NCBI RefSeq assembly: GCF_026167665.1
Contig: NZ_CP098740.1
Coordinates: 1,426,001-1,490,000 of the forward strand
DNA: 64,000 bases
Direction of reading: 5' to 3'
Source of the DNA: Streptomyces drozdowiczii
GTDB lineage: Bacteria > Actinomycetota > Actinomycetes > Streptomycetales > Streptomycetaceae
Positions within the stretch are counted from its first letter, which is position 1, and each line of letters starts with the position of its first letter. The notes below the pieces were generated by a model. The model did no database searches. It saw only the letters and a program-made list of their open reading frames with translations, and had not been told where the DNA came from. Position numbers and translations under genes: made by a program. This document shows, piece after piece, positions 8,949-17,911 of this stretch.

Positions 8949-10294
8949 TTCTCGTCGTCTCCTTGGTCGTCCTGGTGGTCGGGGGCGCCGGTGTCCGGTG
9001 CGGGGGTCCGCCCGGTGACGCTCCTGCCGTTGAGGGTGCCCTGTTGGAGGGCCGCCCAGGAAGCCCCTGCCGCCTCCGGAGTACGGGAGGGCTGGGCGGC
9101 GGACGGCTCGGCGGCCCGGGCGGCGGTGGCCGTGGCGGGGGTGCGGCGCGGCGCCCGCCGACGCCGGCTGGGCAGTCCGGAGGGCTCGGCGGCGTCCGGT
9201 GCGGGGGTGTCCGTTCCGGCCGGGGCGGGCTGGGCGGGGGCGGCCGTCACGGGTGCGGGGGCGAGGGCGGAGAGGTTCCGGTCCTCGTCCAGCACGGTGA
9301 GCAGGTGGGCCGGGACGCGCAGGATGGTCCGCATGCCGCCGAACGGGGACGCCTCGATGTGGCACTCGAAGCCGTACTGCACGACGAGCCGGCCGACGAC
9401 CGCGAAGCCGGTCTGCGGCGGGTCGCCCAGCTCGGTGAGCAGGACCTCGGCGGGCCCGGCGAGCAGGGCGCGGGCCCGTTCGAGGGCGTCCTCGTCCATG
9501 CCGATACCGGCGTCGTCCACGACGAGGAAGGCGCCCCGGCCGCCGCTCTGCTGGACGGTGACCTGGACGTCGGTGTCCGGGTGGGAGTAGGCGGTGGCGT
9601 TGGCCAGGAGTTCGGCCAGGGCGATGGCGAGGGGTTCGGCGGCGCGGGCGGCGAGCGCGAGGCGTTCGTCGCGCAGGTGGTTGGAGACCTTGATCCGCTC
9701 GTAGCCGGCGACGCGGGACTGGGCGCCGAGGACGATCTCGACCAGGGGTGAGTTCTGGCGGGCGAGTCCGGGCCAGGCGTCGCACAGGACGGCGGTGGAC
9801 TGGGTGCGGCGCAGCGCGAGTTCGTTGCGGAAGTCGAGCTGGAGGATGCGCGGATCGTCGTACTCGTGCTGGAGTTCGTGCAGCAGCTGCTGGGACTGGT
9901 TCAGCAGGGACTGGATCTTGGCGGAGGTGCCGCGCATCGCGGCGCGGGCCGCCGCATCGACACGTCCGCGCTCCTCCAGGACGGCGGTCCGCGCGGCCTG
10001 GACGGCCTCGGTGAGCAGGAGGGCGGCGCCGCCGTCGACCTCGGCCGCCTCGCGCAGGCCGGGGACGGTGGCGCTGGGGTGGGAGAGGGCGAGGGCGGCG
10101 GCGGGTATCCGTCGGCGCGCGAGCTGCCGGATCTCGTCCAGGAGGGCCGCGGTGCGGGCCTCGGCGGCCTTGGCCTGGCGTTCGGCGAGTTCGGCGCGGG
10201 TGACGGCCTGCTGCTCCAGGAGGCCGGTCCGGTAGGCGCGCGTGAATCCCGCCACCGCGGCGGCGACGGCGATCAGTGCGACGATCCATGCCAT
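8945..10294 (-). CDS. cvnA: Conservon sensor histidine kinase-like ATPase CvnA (conservon 1)
   Basis: A 449-residue membrane-anchored ATPase. An N-terminal transmembrane helix (residues 3-18) leads into a coiled coil (to about 130). A helical region without a clear phospho-accepting His box follows, then a HATPase_c domain with N box LAELLANATAYS (about 231), G1 DDAGIGM and G2 GFAVVGRLV. The C-terminal 110 residues are a proline/alanine/arginine-rich tail. It is the first gene of conservon 1 and lies 62 bases after the metallo-hydrolase stop, so it may be read from that promoter or its own. In Streptomyces such modules modulate development and antibiotic output. Confidence 0.93.
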   Translation of the reverse strand: MAWIVALIAVAAAVAGFTRAYRTGLLEQQAVTRAELAERQAKAAEARTAALLDEIRQLARRRIPAAALALSHPSATVPGLREAAEVDGGAALLLTEAVQAARTAVLEERGRVDAAARAAMRGTSAKIQSLLNQSQQLLHELQHEYDDPRILQLDFRNELALRRTQSTAVLCDAWPGLARQNSPLVEIVLGAQSRVAGYERIKVSNHLRDERLALAARAAEPLAIALAELLANATAYSHPDTDVQVTVQQSGGRGAFLVVDDAGIGMDEDALERARALLAGPAEVLLTELGDPPQTGFAVVGRLVVQYGFECHIEASPFGGMRTILRVPAHLLTVLDEDRNLSALAPAPVTAAPAQPAPAGTDTPAPDAAEPSGLPSRRRRAPRRTPATATAARAAEPSAAQPSRTPEAAGASWAALQQGTLNGRSVTGRTPAPDTGAPDHQDDQGDDEK

Positions 10295-10356
10295 GCCGTT
10301 ACCGCGTTTCTCTCGTCGGGTCGGTCCGCCGGTGCGCGCGGGGCGGGGCCGCGCGG

Positions 10357-11355
10357 TCAGCCCGCGCTGCCTGCCGGCTCACCGACCTGCTCCACTTCGT
10401 GTGCGACCGTGGCGACGTCGGTCATGACCTGGACGACGCTGCGCCGCTCCGAGCCGTCGAGCTGCCGGTATTCGCTGCCGATGGTGACCACCAGCCGCTC
10501 GGGCAGGCCGAGTCCGGGGTAGCGGCCCTCGGCGATGACCTGGCGGGCGGCGTCGATGGAGGGGACACCGGCGGCGTGCAGGGCGTGGGCGCGCTCCTGG
10601 ATGTACTCGAGGTACGCGATGTGCTCGCGGACGCCGTTCCGGTCGAGGACGGGTCCGTGGCCGGGGACGATCGTTTCGGCGCCGGTGGCCAGCACCTGTT
10701 CGCAGGCGCCGATGATGTTGCTCAGCGGGCCCTCCCAGTGGATCGGGTGGTCGCCGGGCTGCTCGGCGGACGAGGAGAAGATGATGTCGCCGCTGAACAC
10801 GGTGGACTGGGCGGGGAGGTGGACCATCAGGTCGCCGGTGGTGTGCGCGGGGGCGAGCGAGGTGATCTGCACCGGGTAGTCGCCGAGGCTCAGTTCGAGC
10901 TCGCCGGTGAAGTAGGTGGTCGGCCGGACGGGCTCGGTCTGCGACCAGTCGAACGGGCCGAAGTGGCGGGCGAGGTAGGCCCCGAGCGGGGTGGCCGGGT
11001 CGCCGCCGGTGACGAGCGCGTGCTGCTGCTGCGGCGAGGGCTCGTAGTGGATGTGCTCCCTGGCCTCGCGGGTCACGATGATCTCGGCGTCCGGGAGCAC
11101 GCCCGCGCCCCAGAAGTGGTCGCCGTTGGCGTGCGTGACGATCACCCGGTCGACGGTGACGCCGTCGGGCAGCCGCTTGGTGGACTCGGCGAGGAACTGG
11201 CCGGCGAGCACGGGGTCGTACGGCGTGTCGATCCACAGCGCGCCGCGGGGCGAGACGAGCAGGCCGCAGTTGGCCAGCCCCCAGCCACGCTTGGGCGGGA
11301 GCCAGGCGTACAGGCCCCTGCCAAGGTCAACGACATCCCCACCCGTGATCGACAT
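10357..11355 (-). CDS. MBL-fold metallo-hydrolase
   Basis: Cytoplasmic metallo-beta-lactamase-fold hydrolase of 332 residues. The metal-binding signature THANGDHFWG (HxxxDH) is near residues 72-80. Later ligands are seen in APAHTTGD (about 165), VFSGDIIF, and PGHGPV. The start is set at ATG 11355 (MSITGGDVVDLG), since an upstream GTG/ATG at 11415 adds an arginine-rich stretch not seen in the fold. The substrate is unknown. Esterase/lactonase-like activity is typical of similar proteins. No signal peptide is seen. Confidence 0.87.
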   Translation of the reverse strand: MSITGGDVVDLGRGLYAWLPPKRGWGLANCGLLVSPRGALWIDTPYDPVLAGQFLAESTKRLPDGVTVDRVIVTHANGDHFWGAGVLPDAEIIVTREAREHIHYEPSPQQQHALVTGGDPATPLGAYLARHFGPFDWSQTEPVRPTTYFTGELELSLGDYPVQITSLAPAHTTGDLMVHLPAQSTVFSGDIIFSSSAEQPGDHPIHWEGPLSNIIGACEQVLATGAETIVPGHGPVLDRNGVREHIAYLEYIQERAHALHAAGVPSIDAARQVIAEGRYPGLGLPERLVVTIGSEYRQLDGSERRSVVQVMTDVATVAHEVEQVGEPAGSAG

Positions 11356-11573
11356 GGACGCGATTATGCCGACCGGTTTCCGGTCGCGCGTTCGAGCCCG
11401 GCCAGATGGGCACATGATTGGCTGGAAAGAGACCTTGCCCGGCCGCGCGGATGGCCGGGTGGTGACCGTGTGAGACCACTTCGGACCGGCTTCGTCACTA
11501 TTACGGGATACGGCGCCGTCAAACCGGAAGGGGCCGATTACCCACTGAGCATGGCCGAAAAGAGACGCCGAAA

Positions 11574-11613
11574 GGTCCCCGGCGCGACCGCGTGGAGCGG
11601 TGCGCCGGGGACC
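11574..11613. terminator. Hairpin between metallo-hydrolase promoter region and Gfo/Idh gene end
   Basis: A G/C-rich hairpin. The left arm at 11574-11591 pairs with the right arm at 11597-11613, with one bulged G and a GTGGA loop. It sits 14 bases beyond the stop of the Gfo/Idh oxidoreductase on the minus strand. No U-tract follows, as is usual for Streptomyces terminators. Confidence 0.6.
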
Positions 11614-11626
11614 ATTGGCTCAGCCG

Positions 11627-12802
11627 TCAGGAACGGACCTGGCCGCGTTCGAAGTACGCGATCAGCTCCGGGTCGAGGGGCGGCACCTCGAAGGGCGCAC
11701 CGCCCTCGCGCAGGGAGCGGGTCGCGAGGACACCGGCGGCGACGCTCATCCGGGCGGCGACCGGGGAGGTGTCGGTGAGTCCCCCTTCGCGGGCGAAGCG
11801 GACGAACTCCTGCATGATCCGGCTGTCGCCGCCGCCGTGGGAGCCCTTGGCCTCGGGCACCCGGTAGGTGATGTCGGCGTCGGCGCGGTAGCCGCTGGGG
11901 CCGGTGTTCCAGACCTTGACCTCGTCGCCGGGGCCGTCACCGAAGTTCTCCAGCCGGCCCTCGGTGCCGATGACCGTGTAGTTGCGCCAGTAGTCGGGGG
12001 TGAAGTGGCACTGCTGGTAGGCGGCCACGACGCCGTTGTCCAGCTGCATGTTCATCACCGAGACGTCCTCGACGTCCACGATGTGGTGCAGGTCCTTGCG
12101 GGCCGTCGGCGGCCAGTCGAACTCGCGCAGCCAGTTCTCGGGGCGCGGGGTGTCCGGCTCGCGGCGCGGCAGGTTCCCGTAGACGAGCAGGTCGCCGAGG
12201 GCGTTGACGCGCTGCGTGTAGCCGCCGGCCAGCCAGTGCAGCACGTCGATGTCGTGGGCGGCCTTCTGGAGGAGCAGACCGGTGGTGCGGGTGCGGTCGG
12301 CGTGCCAGTCCTTGAAGTAGTAGTCGCCGCCGTAGCCCACGAAGTGGCGCACCCAGACGGCCTTGGGCTCACCGATGTCGCCGCGCGCGATGATGTCGCG
12401 CATCAGCCGGACGACGCCCATGTGGCGCATGTTGTGGCCGACGTAGAGCCGGGTGCCGGTCTCGTACGCGGCGCGCAGGATGTTGTCGCAGCTCTCGACG
12501 GAGATGCCGAGCGGCTTCTCCACGAAGACCGCCTTGCCGGCCCTCAGGGCGTCGATGGCGATGGTCTCGTGGGTGTCGTCCGGGGTCGCGACGATGATCG
12601 CGTCCAGGTCGTCCCGGCCGAGGAGCAGCTTGTAGTCCTCGACCGCGATCTCGGCGCCGAAGCGCTCGGCCTCGCGGCTGCGCACCTCCGGGTCGAGGTC
12701 GCAGACGGCGGTGATCGCCGAGCCCTGGCCGGGGTGGTGGGCCGACATCGCGATGGACCGGCGCAGGCCGAGCCCGATGACGCCGAGTCGCAGGTCTGAC
12801 AC
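11627..12802 (-). CDS. Gfo/Idh/MocA family sugar oxidoreductase
   Basis: NAD(P)-dependent sugar or inositol-type oxidoreductase of 391 residues. A Rossmann start (LRLGVIGLGLRRS, residues 3-16), the signature VFVEKPLG (about 93-100), and the C-terminal GFO_IDH_C domain with KAAHDIDVLHW (catalytic-type DxxxH, about 187-195) are visible. It is the last gene of the sugar-transport cluster, 39 bases after the solute-binding protein. It probably oxidises the imported sugar or a derivative. The exact substrate cannot be read from the sequence. Confidence 0.9.
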   Translation of the reverse strand: MSDLRLGVIGLGLRRSIAMSAHHPGQGSAITAVCDLDPEVRSREAERFGAEIAVEDYKLLLGRDDLDAIIVATPDDTHETIAIDALRAGKAVFVEKPLGISVESCDNILRAAYETGTRLYVGHNMRHMGVVRLMRDIIARGDIGEPKAVWVRHFVGYGGDYYFKDWHADRTRTTGLLLQKAAHDIDVLHWLAGGYTQRVNALGDLLVYGNLPRREPDTPRPENWLREFDWPPTARKDLHHIVDVEDVSVMNMQLDNGVVAAYQQCHFTPDYWRNYTVIGTEGRLENFGDGPGDEVKVWNTGPSGYRADADITYRVPEAKGSHGGGDSRIMQEFVRFAREGGLTDTSPVAARMSVAAGVLATRSLREGGAPFEVPPLDPELIAYFERGQVRS

Positions 12803-12841
12803 GGGAGTCCCTTCGATTGGTGCGGGTCGTGCGGGCGGAGG

Positions 12842-14482
12842 TTACTTGCCGGCGAGCGACGCCTCGAACTCGGCGCGCATCTTGTCGCCGCCGCCGGAGC
12901 GCCACTTGCGCAGCTCGTCCTTGAAGGCGGAGATCGGCTTGCGGCCGGCGACGATGTCCAGCTGGATGTCGCTCATGGCGGTGGTGAGCGACGGGCTCTT
13001 GCTGGTGGACGTGTCCGAGAAGTGGCCGCTCGTCGGGTTGGTCTGGGCGATCTTGAGCAGGTCCTCCTGCCAGCCGTGGATCTTTCCGGCCAGCTCGCCC
13101 CGGCCCGGCAGGTAGATGTACTCGGGTCCGGCGGCGAGGAAGGCCAGCGGCATCGCCGTGGTGACGGCCTCGGAGTTGCCCTTGGCGGTGAGCTTGACGT
13201 CCCCGTCGGAGGTGCGGTTCCAGTGCTTGCCCTCGATGCCGTTGTCGAGGAAGAGGCGCTCCTCCGTACCGAAGGGGGCGGCCAGGTAGTCCAGGACGCG
13301 CAGCAGCATCTTGACGCGCTTGTCGTCGGCCTTCTTGTTGATGGCGGTGTAGCCGACGGAGCCGTAGCCCATGTTGTAGTGCGGCGTGGCGCCTTCCTTG
13401 GCGGCGAACGGCACGATGACGCCGAACGGGAAGTCGTACGTCTTGGCGTCGACCAGGAAGCTGGGGAAGGACTGGACGTAGGCGCCGAGGGAGCCCTGGG
13501 CCATCTTCTCCATGGTGGTGCTGAGGTTGGGGTCCGGCCAGAAGAGCTTGGCCTTGGCGCACCTGACGGCGAAGGCCAGGGCCTCCTGGTACTCCTCCGT
13601 CTCGTACTGGTGCGTCAGCTTGCCGCCCTCCAAACGCCAGGCGCTGGGGGCGCCGAACCACTGGGCGAACTGGGCGATGTGGTTCACGTACGCCGGTTCC
13701 AGGACGTACTTGTTGCGCTTGACGTCCAGCAGCTCCTTGCCCTTGGCGAGGAAGTCCTCGGCGCTGGTGAACTCGGCGCCGCCGACCGGCTTCCAGAAGT
13801 CCTGGTTGACGACGTAGACCTGGCCCATGGAGCCGTAGGCAACGGTGACGCCGCGGATCTTGCCGTTGACGACGGCGGTCTTCCAGGCGGTGGTCGGCAG
13901 GTTCGCGAGGTTGGGGTACGCCTTGACCGCGTCGCCCGAGAGGTAGGGGGTGAGGTCGTGGAACTTGGCGTCCAGGAGCTCGGGCACGCGCTGGATGCCC
14001 TGGTTCGGCGGGAACCACACGAGGTCGGGTATGTCGCCGCCGGCCATCATCGCGTTGAACTTGGTGAGGTACGCGTCGACGCCCTGGTCCACCACGATCG
14101 TCATGTCGAACCGGGCACCGAGCCGCTTGTTCAGCTCCTGCCAGTAGCCGTTCTTGGCCTGCGGCGGGGCGGGGGTGGTGAAGGTCTCGGTGAGGGCGGT
14201 GATGCGGCTGCCGTCACCGGGGGTCTTCGCAACGGACTTGGTGAGCTTCTTGGGGTAGCGCAGATAGGTCGCGTCGAGGCCCGCCGCGTTGCCGGCGAGG
14301 TCGGCGGGGGCGGTCTGGGCCGCCACGTACGTCGGGAGCTTGAGCTTGGCCGACGCCTTGGCGCCGCCCTTGCCGACCGTGGCGCCGCTGCCGCAGGCGC
14401 TCAGGGTCGTCAGACCCGCGACGGTGAGGCCGGCGATTCCCGCGGCGCCCATGAAACCGCGTCGGGACAGGTGGGTGGACAT
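12842..14482 (-). CDS. ABC sugar transporter solute-binding lipoprotein
   Basis: A 546-residue family 1 extracellular solute-binding protein of the LplA/YtcQ-like long subgroup. The N-terminus has a twin-arginine motif (SRRGFMG, residues 6-12), a hydrophobic core and a lipobox LSAC with Cys30, so a Tat-exported lipoprotein is likely. The large size and the GDIPDLVWFPP segment resemble binding proteins for oligosaccharides such as uronate or xylose oligomers. It sits 52 bases downstream of the two permease genes. The substrate is not determined. Confidence 0.9.
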   Translation of the reverse strand: MSTHLSRRGFMGAAGIAGLTVAGLTTLSACGSGATVGKGGAKASAKLKLPTYVAAQTAPADLAGNAAGLDATYLRYPKKLTKSVAKTPGDGSRITALTETFTTPAPPQAKNGYWQELNKRLGARFDMTIVVDQGVDAYLTKFNAMMAGGDIPDLVWFPPNQGIQRVPELLDAKFHDLTPYLSGDAVKAYPNLANLPTTAWKTAVVNGKIRGVTVAYGSMGQVYVVNQDFWKPVGGAEFTSAEDFLAKGKELLDVKRNKYVLEPAYVNHIAQFAQWFGAPSAWRLEGGKLTHQYETEEYQEALAFAVRCAKAKLFWPDPNLSTTMEKMAQGSLGAYVQSFPSFLVDAKTYDFPFGVIVPFAAKEGATPHYNMGYGSVGYTAINKKADDKRVKMLLRVLDYLAAPFGTEERLFLDNGIEGKHWNRTSDGDVKLTAKGNSEAVTTAMPLAFLAAGPEYIYLPGRGELAGKIHGWQEDLLKIAQTNPTSGHFSDTSTSKSPSLTTAMSDIQLDIVAGRKPISAFKDELRKWRSGGGDKMRAEFEASLAGK

Positions 14483-14534
14483 GGGGCTCCTTGAAGTGGG
14501 TGGCGTACGGGGCGGTGGTGCGGGGCGGGCGGGG

Positions 14535-15485
14535 TCAGCCCTTGATCGCCCCGGTGAGGACGCCCTTGACGAAGAACTTCTGCAGGAAGGGGTAGACGCA
14601 GAAGATGGGCACGATCGCGATGATCAGCACGGCCATCTGCAGCGAGGTCGCGGGCGGGATCGAGTGGACGCCCATCGCGGAGGCGTTGATGCTCTGCCCG
14701 TTGAGGACGTAGCTCCGCAGGATCACCTGGATCGGGAACTTGCTGGAGTCGTTGAGGTACAGCACCGCGTTGAAGAAGCTGTTCCAGTACCCGACGGCGT
14801 AGAACAGGCCGACCACCGCGAGGACCGCCTTCGACAGCGGGAGGACGATCCGGAAGAGGACCGTGACCTCGCCGGCGCCGTCGATGCGCGCCGCGTCGTA
14901 CAGCTCTTCCGGAATGGACTGGAAGAACGAGCGGACCACGACGATGTTGAAGGCGTTCAGCAGCACCGGAAGGATCAGTGACGCGTACGTATCCAGCATG
15001 TGGAACTGCTGGACGGCGAGGTACGTCGGGATGATGCCGGGCGCGAAGAGGAACGTGCCGAGCACGAGCAGCAGGATCGGCTTGGCGAGGACCGTGCCGG
15101 GGCGCGAGGTGCCGTACGCGATCATCACCGTGCAGGCCAGGCTGAGCGCGGTCCCGATCAGCGTGATGAAGATGGAGACCACGGCGGCCCGGGTGACCAC
15201 GCCGCCGGACAGGATGACGCGGTACGCCTCCAGCGTCGGGTGGTGCGGGATCAGTACGTAGCCGCCGTTGGCGTTCAGCTCCTCGCGGCCCGCGAGGCTG
15301 GTGCCGATGGCCAGGACGAACGGGTAGAGCACGATCACGGTGAGCACGATGAGCGCGAGGCCCTTGGCGCCCTGCCCGTACCAGTGCGGGCGCTCCATCC
15401 ACGGCGGGCGGCCGTTGGACTTGCGGGGGCGGGGCGTGGCCCCGGACCGGGCGGCGCGCAGCCGGGTCGCGACGGACTGACTCAT
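14535..15485 (-). CDS. Carbohydrate ABC transporter permease (YtcP/MalG type)
   Basis: Inner-membrane permease of 316 residues with about six transmembrane helices, starting at GLALIVLTVIVLYPFVLAIG. The cytoplasmic coupling (EAA) loop is ELYDAARIDGAGEV near residue 198. The start is ATG 15485 (MSQSVATRL), overlapping the stop of the partner permease as ATGA. The arginine-rich N-terminal 40 residues are cytoplasmic. No ATP-binding protein is encoded nearby. Streptomyces sugar importers usually share the MsiK ATPase, which fits. Confidence 0.92.
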   Translation of the reverse strand: MSQSVATRLRAARSGATPRPRKSNGRPPWMERPHWYGQGAKGLALIVLTVIVLYPFVLAIGTSLAGREELNANGGYVLIPHHPTLEAYRVILSGGVVTRAAVVSIFITLIGTALSLACTVMIAYGTSRPGTVLAKPILLLVLGTFLFAPGIIPTYLAVQQFHMLDTYASLILPVLLNAFNIVVVRSFFQSIPEELYDAARIDGAGEVTVLFRIVLPLSKAVLAVVGLFYAVGYWNSFFNAVLYLNDSSKFPIQVILRSYVLNGQSINASAMGVHSIPPATSLQMAVLIIAIVPIFCVYPFLQKFFVKGVLTGAIKG

Positions 15486-16492
15486 CGGTACACTCCCTGC
15501 TCGCCGAAGCGGTGGGCCAGCTTGTTGGCGGCGAGGATGAGGGCGAATCCGATGACGCCCTTCATCAGTCCGGCGGCGGTGCTCATGCCCCAGTCGCCGT
15601 CCACGACGCCGTGGAAGTAGACATAGGTGTCCATCACCTCGGCGGCGTCCGGGCCGACGGCGTCGCGCTGGAGCAGGATCTGCTCGAAGCCGACCGAGAG
15701 GATGTCGCCGAGCCGCAGGATGAGCAGCATCAGGATGACCGGCCGGATGCCGGGCAGGGTGATGTGCCAGATCCGGCGCATCCAGCCGGCGCCGTCCATG
15801 GCGGCGGACTCGTACTGGCCCATGTCGATCGAGGCGATGGACGCCAGGAAGATGATCGTGCCCCAGCCGCAGTCCTTCCAGATGGCCTGCGCGGTGATGA
15901 GGAACTTGAAGGTCCCCGGGTCGGTCATCACGTTGCCGATGCTGACCCCGTGCTCCATGAGGAGCGTGGTGACCGAACCGGCGCCGCCGAGCACCTGCTT
16001 GAACATCGCGACGACGACGACCCACGACAGGAAGTGCGGCAGGTAGACGACGGTCTGGATGAACCGCTTGATCTTCTCGCTGATGAGCGAGTTCAGCAGC
16101 AGGGCCAGGGCGATCGGCGCCGGGAAGTAGAGGAGGAGCTGGATCGCCGTGATCTGGAGGGTGTTGGACACCGCGCTCCAGAACTCGGGCTCGGCCAGCA
16201 GCGCGGTGAAGTTCGCCATCCCCACGAACGGGCTCTGCTTGAAGCCCAGGAACGGCTGGTAGTCCTGGAAGGCGATGACGTTGCCCGCGAGCGGCAGATA
16301 GAAGAAGAGGACGAAGTACAGCACGCCGGGCAGGCAGAAGAGCAGGAGTGCCTTGTCCCGCTTGAGGCGCTGCCGGAGCGGCTGCCGTATTCGGTTCTTC
16401 TTGCCCTTCCTCCCCGCGGGGCGTTCCGCGTCTTCCGGGTCGCGGGGCTGCGGCACGGGCGGCCGCGCAGCTGTGACCGGCGTGTTTGCCAT
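15482..16492 (-). CDS. ABC transporter permease (LplB type)
   Basis: Partner permease of 336 residues. After a basic cytoplasmic N-terminus it has a first helix LLLFCLPGVLYFVLFFYLPL. Its EAA coupling loop is YESAAMDGAGWMRRIWHITL. The start is ATG 16492 (MANTPVTAARPP). An extended ATG at 16603 would add 37 unsupported residues. It is the first gene of the transport operon (permease, permease, binding protein, oxidoreductase), preceded by a 432-base region with inverted repeats that could be operators. Confidence 0.92.
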   Translation of the reverse strand: MANTPVTAARPPVPQPRDPEDAERPAGRKGKKNRIRQPLRQRLKRDKALLLFCLPGVLYFVLFFYLPLAGNVIAFQDYQPFLGFKQSPFVGMANFTALLAEPEFWSAVSNTLQITAIQLLLYFPAPIALALLLNSLISEKIKRFIQTVVYLPHFLSWVVVVAMFKQVLGGAGSVTTLLMEHGVSIGNVMTDPGTFKFLITAQAIWKDCGWGTIIFLASIASIDMGQYESAAMDGAGWMRRIWHITLPGIRPVILMLLILRLGDILSVGFEQILLQRDAVGPDAAEVMDTYVYFHGVVDGDWGMSTAAGLMKGVIGFALILAANKLAHRFGEQGVYR

Positions 16493-16635
16493 CGTCACAG
16501 GCACCTCCAGGGCTGATGGAGCGAGAGAACGTCCCGCATACGTGAAGGGCGGCGCGCGCTTCGGGGAAGCGCGGCCGATGCTCCTTCGCGGCGACAGGCA
16601 CATAGTTCACGACCGTGCGGCCATATGGCAAGAGT

Positions 16636-16661
16636 TGTTCATTTCGCAGAGGTAACGAACA
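16636..16661. promoter_or_regulatory. Imperfect inverted repeat, candidate operator
   Basis: TGTTCATT (16636-16643) and AACGAACA (16654-16661) form an inverted repeat with one mismatch and a 10-base spacer. It lies close to the proposed promoter of the permease operon. It shares the GTTC/GAAC core with the perfect repeat at 16806-16832. Assigning it to the neighbouring DeoR protein is inference. Confidence 0.4.
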
Positions 16662-16805
16662 TCTATGGGCAGGCAAAAGTCGCACCATGGGGCACAACGA
16701 GGTGTCACAGATACGGCAATCGCCGCATAAGGGGCGCTTGGCGACGGCGAAATGGGACCGGAATGCACTGTTCCTCCGTCAAAACCAGCCCCCTGGTGCG
16801 TGGTT

Positions 16806-16832
16806 GTGCGTGAACATGCACAGTTCACGCAC
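16806..16832. promoter_or_regulatory. Perfect inverted repeat, candidate DeoR operator
   Basis: GTGCGTGAAC (16806-16815) and GTTCACGCAC (16823-16832) are perfect 10-bp arms separated by seven bases. A near-identical half-site, GTGCGTAAAC, occurs at 17871-17880 in front of the SIS-domain gene, which is divergent from the DeoR gene. This supports one regulator acting at both promoters. Which protein binds is not shown by sequence. Confidence 0.5.
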
Positions 16833-16871
16833 GGTCCGGCGCCTCGAACCGGTTTGGACGCGCACGGAGAA

Positions 16872-16906
16872 GCGGGCCGCCGCGCAGTGTGCGCGCGGCG
16901 GCCCGC
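16872..16906. terminator. Hairpin terminator after the DeoR gene
   Basis: A perfect 14-bp G/C stem (16872-16885 with 16893-16906) and a seven-base loop AGTGTGC. It begins 19 bases beyond the DeoR stop codon on the minus strand and separates that gene from the sugar-transport operon, which therefore needs its own promoter. Confidence 0.7.
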
Positions 16907-16924
16907 TGGGGGTACGGCGAGGGG

Positions 16925-17725
16925 TCAGACGGCGATGACCGTGACGCCGGCCTCGGTGAAGCGGGCGGACGCCTCGGGGGCGATTCCCCGGTCGGTGACC
17001 AGGAAGTCGACCAGGGAGAGGTCGCAGACCCGGGCGAAGGCCCGCTTGCCGATCTTCGAGGAGTCGGCGGCGACCACTACGCGCTGGGCCTGCTGGGCGA
17101 GCAGCCGGTTGATGCTGGCCTCGCCCTCGTGGTGCACGTACGCGCCGCGTTCGGTGTCGATGGCGTTGACGCCGAGCACGGCCACGTCCAGCGTTATCTC
17201 GCCGAGCACCCCGCTGGCCAGCGGGCCGGTCAGCTCGTACGACTGGGGCCTGGCGACTCCGCCGGTGACGACCATCTTGATCTGCGGGCGGATCACCAGC
17301 TCGTTGGCGATGTTGAGGGCGTTGGTCACCACCGTCAGCGTGGGCTGCCCCGACGCGCCGCCGGCCCCCTCGCCCACCAGGTCCGCGCGGACGGCGAGCG
17401 AGCGGGCCACCTCGGTGATGGTGGTGCCGCCGGTGAGGCCGACCACCTCGCCGACCGCGACGAGTTCGGCGACGGCGCGGCCGATGGCCCGCTTCTCCGG
17501 GGCGTTGCGCCCCGTTTTGTACCGGAGGGCCAGCTCGTAACTGACGCCATGGGCGATCGCGCCGCCCCTGGTACGGGTGAGAAGCTGCTGTTCGGCGAGC
17601 TGGTCCAGGTCGCGCCGGATGGTCGCGGCCGAGACGTCCAGCGTCTTCGCGGCGTCCTCGACGTCCACCCGGCCGTGCTTACCTACGAGTTCCAGCAGTG
17701 CGTTCCACCGGGCATCCCTGGACAA
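16925..17725 (-). CDS. DeoR/GlpR-family transcriptional regulator
   Basis: A 266-residue sugar-phosphate-responsive repressor. An N-terminal winged helix (RWNALLELV to TIRRDLDQLAEQQLLTRTRGGA) is followed by the DeoR C-terminal sensor domain with VVTNALNIANEL, GVNAIDTERGAY and ADSSKIGKRAF. I set the start at TTG 17725 because GAGGAG lies seven bases upstream and the product begins LSRDARW as in relatives. An in-frame GTG at 17740 and an ATG at 17806 are less likely. It is divergent from the SIS gene and probably controls both that gene and the transport operon. Confidence 0.9.
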   Translation of the reverse strand: MSRDARWNALLELVGKHGRVDVEDAAKTLDVSAATIRRDLDQLAEQQLLTRTRGGAIAHGVSYELALRYKTGRNAPEKRAIGRAVAELVAVGEVVGLTGGTTITEVARSLAVRADLVGEGAGGASGQPTLTVVTNALNIANELVIRPQIKMVVTGGVARPQSYELTGPLASGVLGEITLDVAVLGVNAIDTERGAYVHHEGEASINRLLAQQAQRVVVAADSSKIGKRAFARVCDLSLVDFLVTDRGIAPEASARFTEAGVTVIAV

Positions 17726-17911
17726 GACGGTTCTCCTCACAGGTCCGGGCTGCGGGCGCCCATCCCCTTGGGCGCGATCACCGGACAGGGCGCAAGCGTC
17801 GCACAAGGCTCCGGCGAGTCAAGCCCCGTGCACGCGGAATGCTTGATAATGCTCGCTCATCGCGGGTAGCGTGCGTAAACGAGCATCCCACCACCACAAC
17901 GGAGTGCAAAA

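Larger units (their letters stand above)
16493..16924. other. Intergenic region with candidate operators for the sugar-transport operon
   Basis: A 432-base non-coding stretch between the permease operon and the DeoR gene, both on the minus strand. It is AT-richer than its surroundings. It holds the DeoR gene's terminator at its right end, a perfect 10-bp-armed inverted repeat (16806-16832), a second imperfect one (16636-16661), and on the minus strand a plausible promoter TTGCCA-18-AACTAT (about 16629 down to 16600) in front of the permease. No convincing small gene was seen. Confidence 0.6.

Noticed and set aside
14535..16697. 720-residue fused permease
   Set aside because: The upstream part is the out-of-frame reading of the other permease; the true start is ATG 15485, overlapping its stop.
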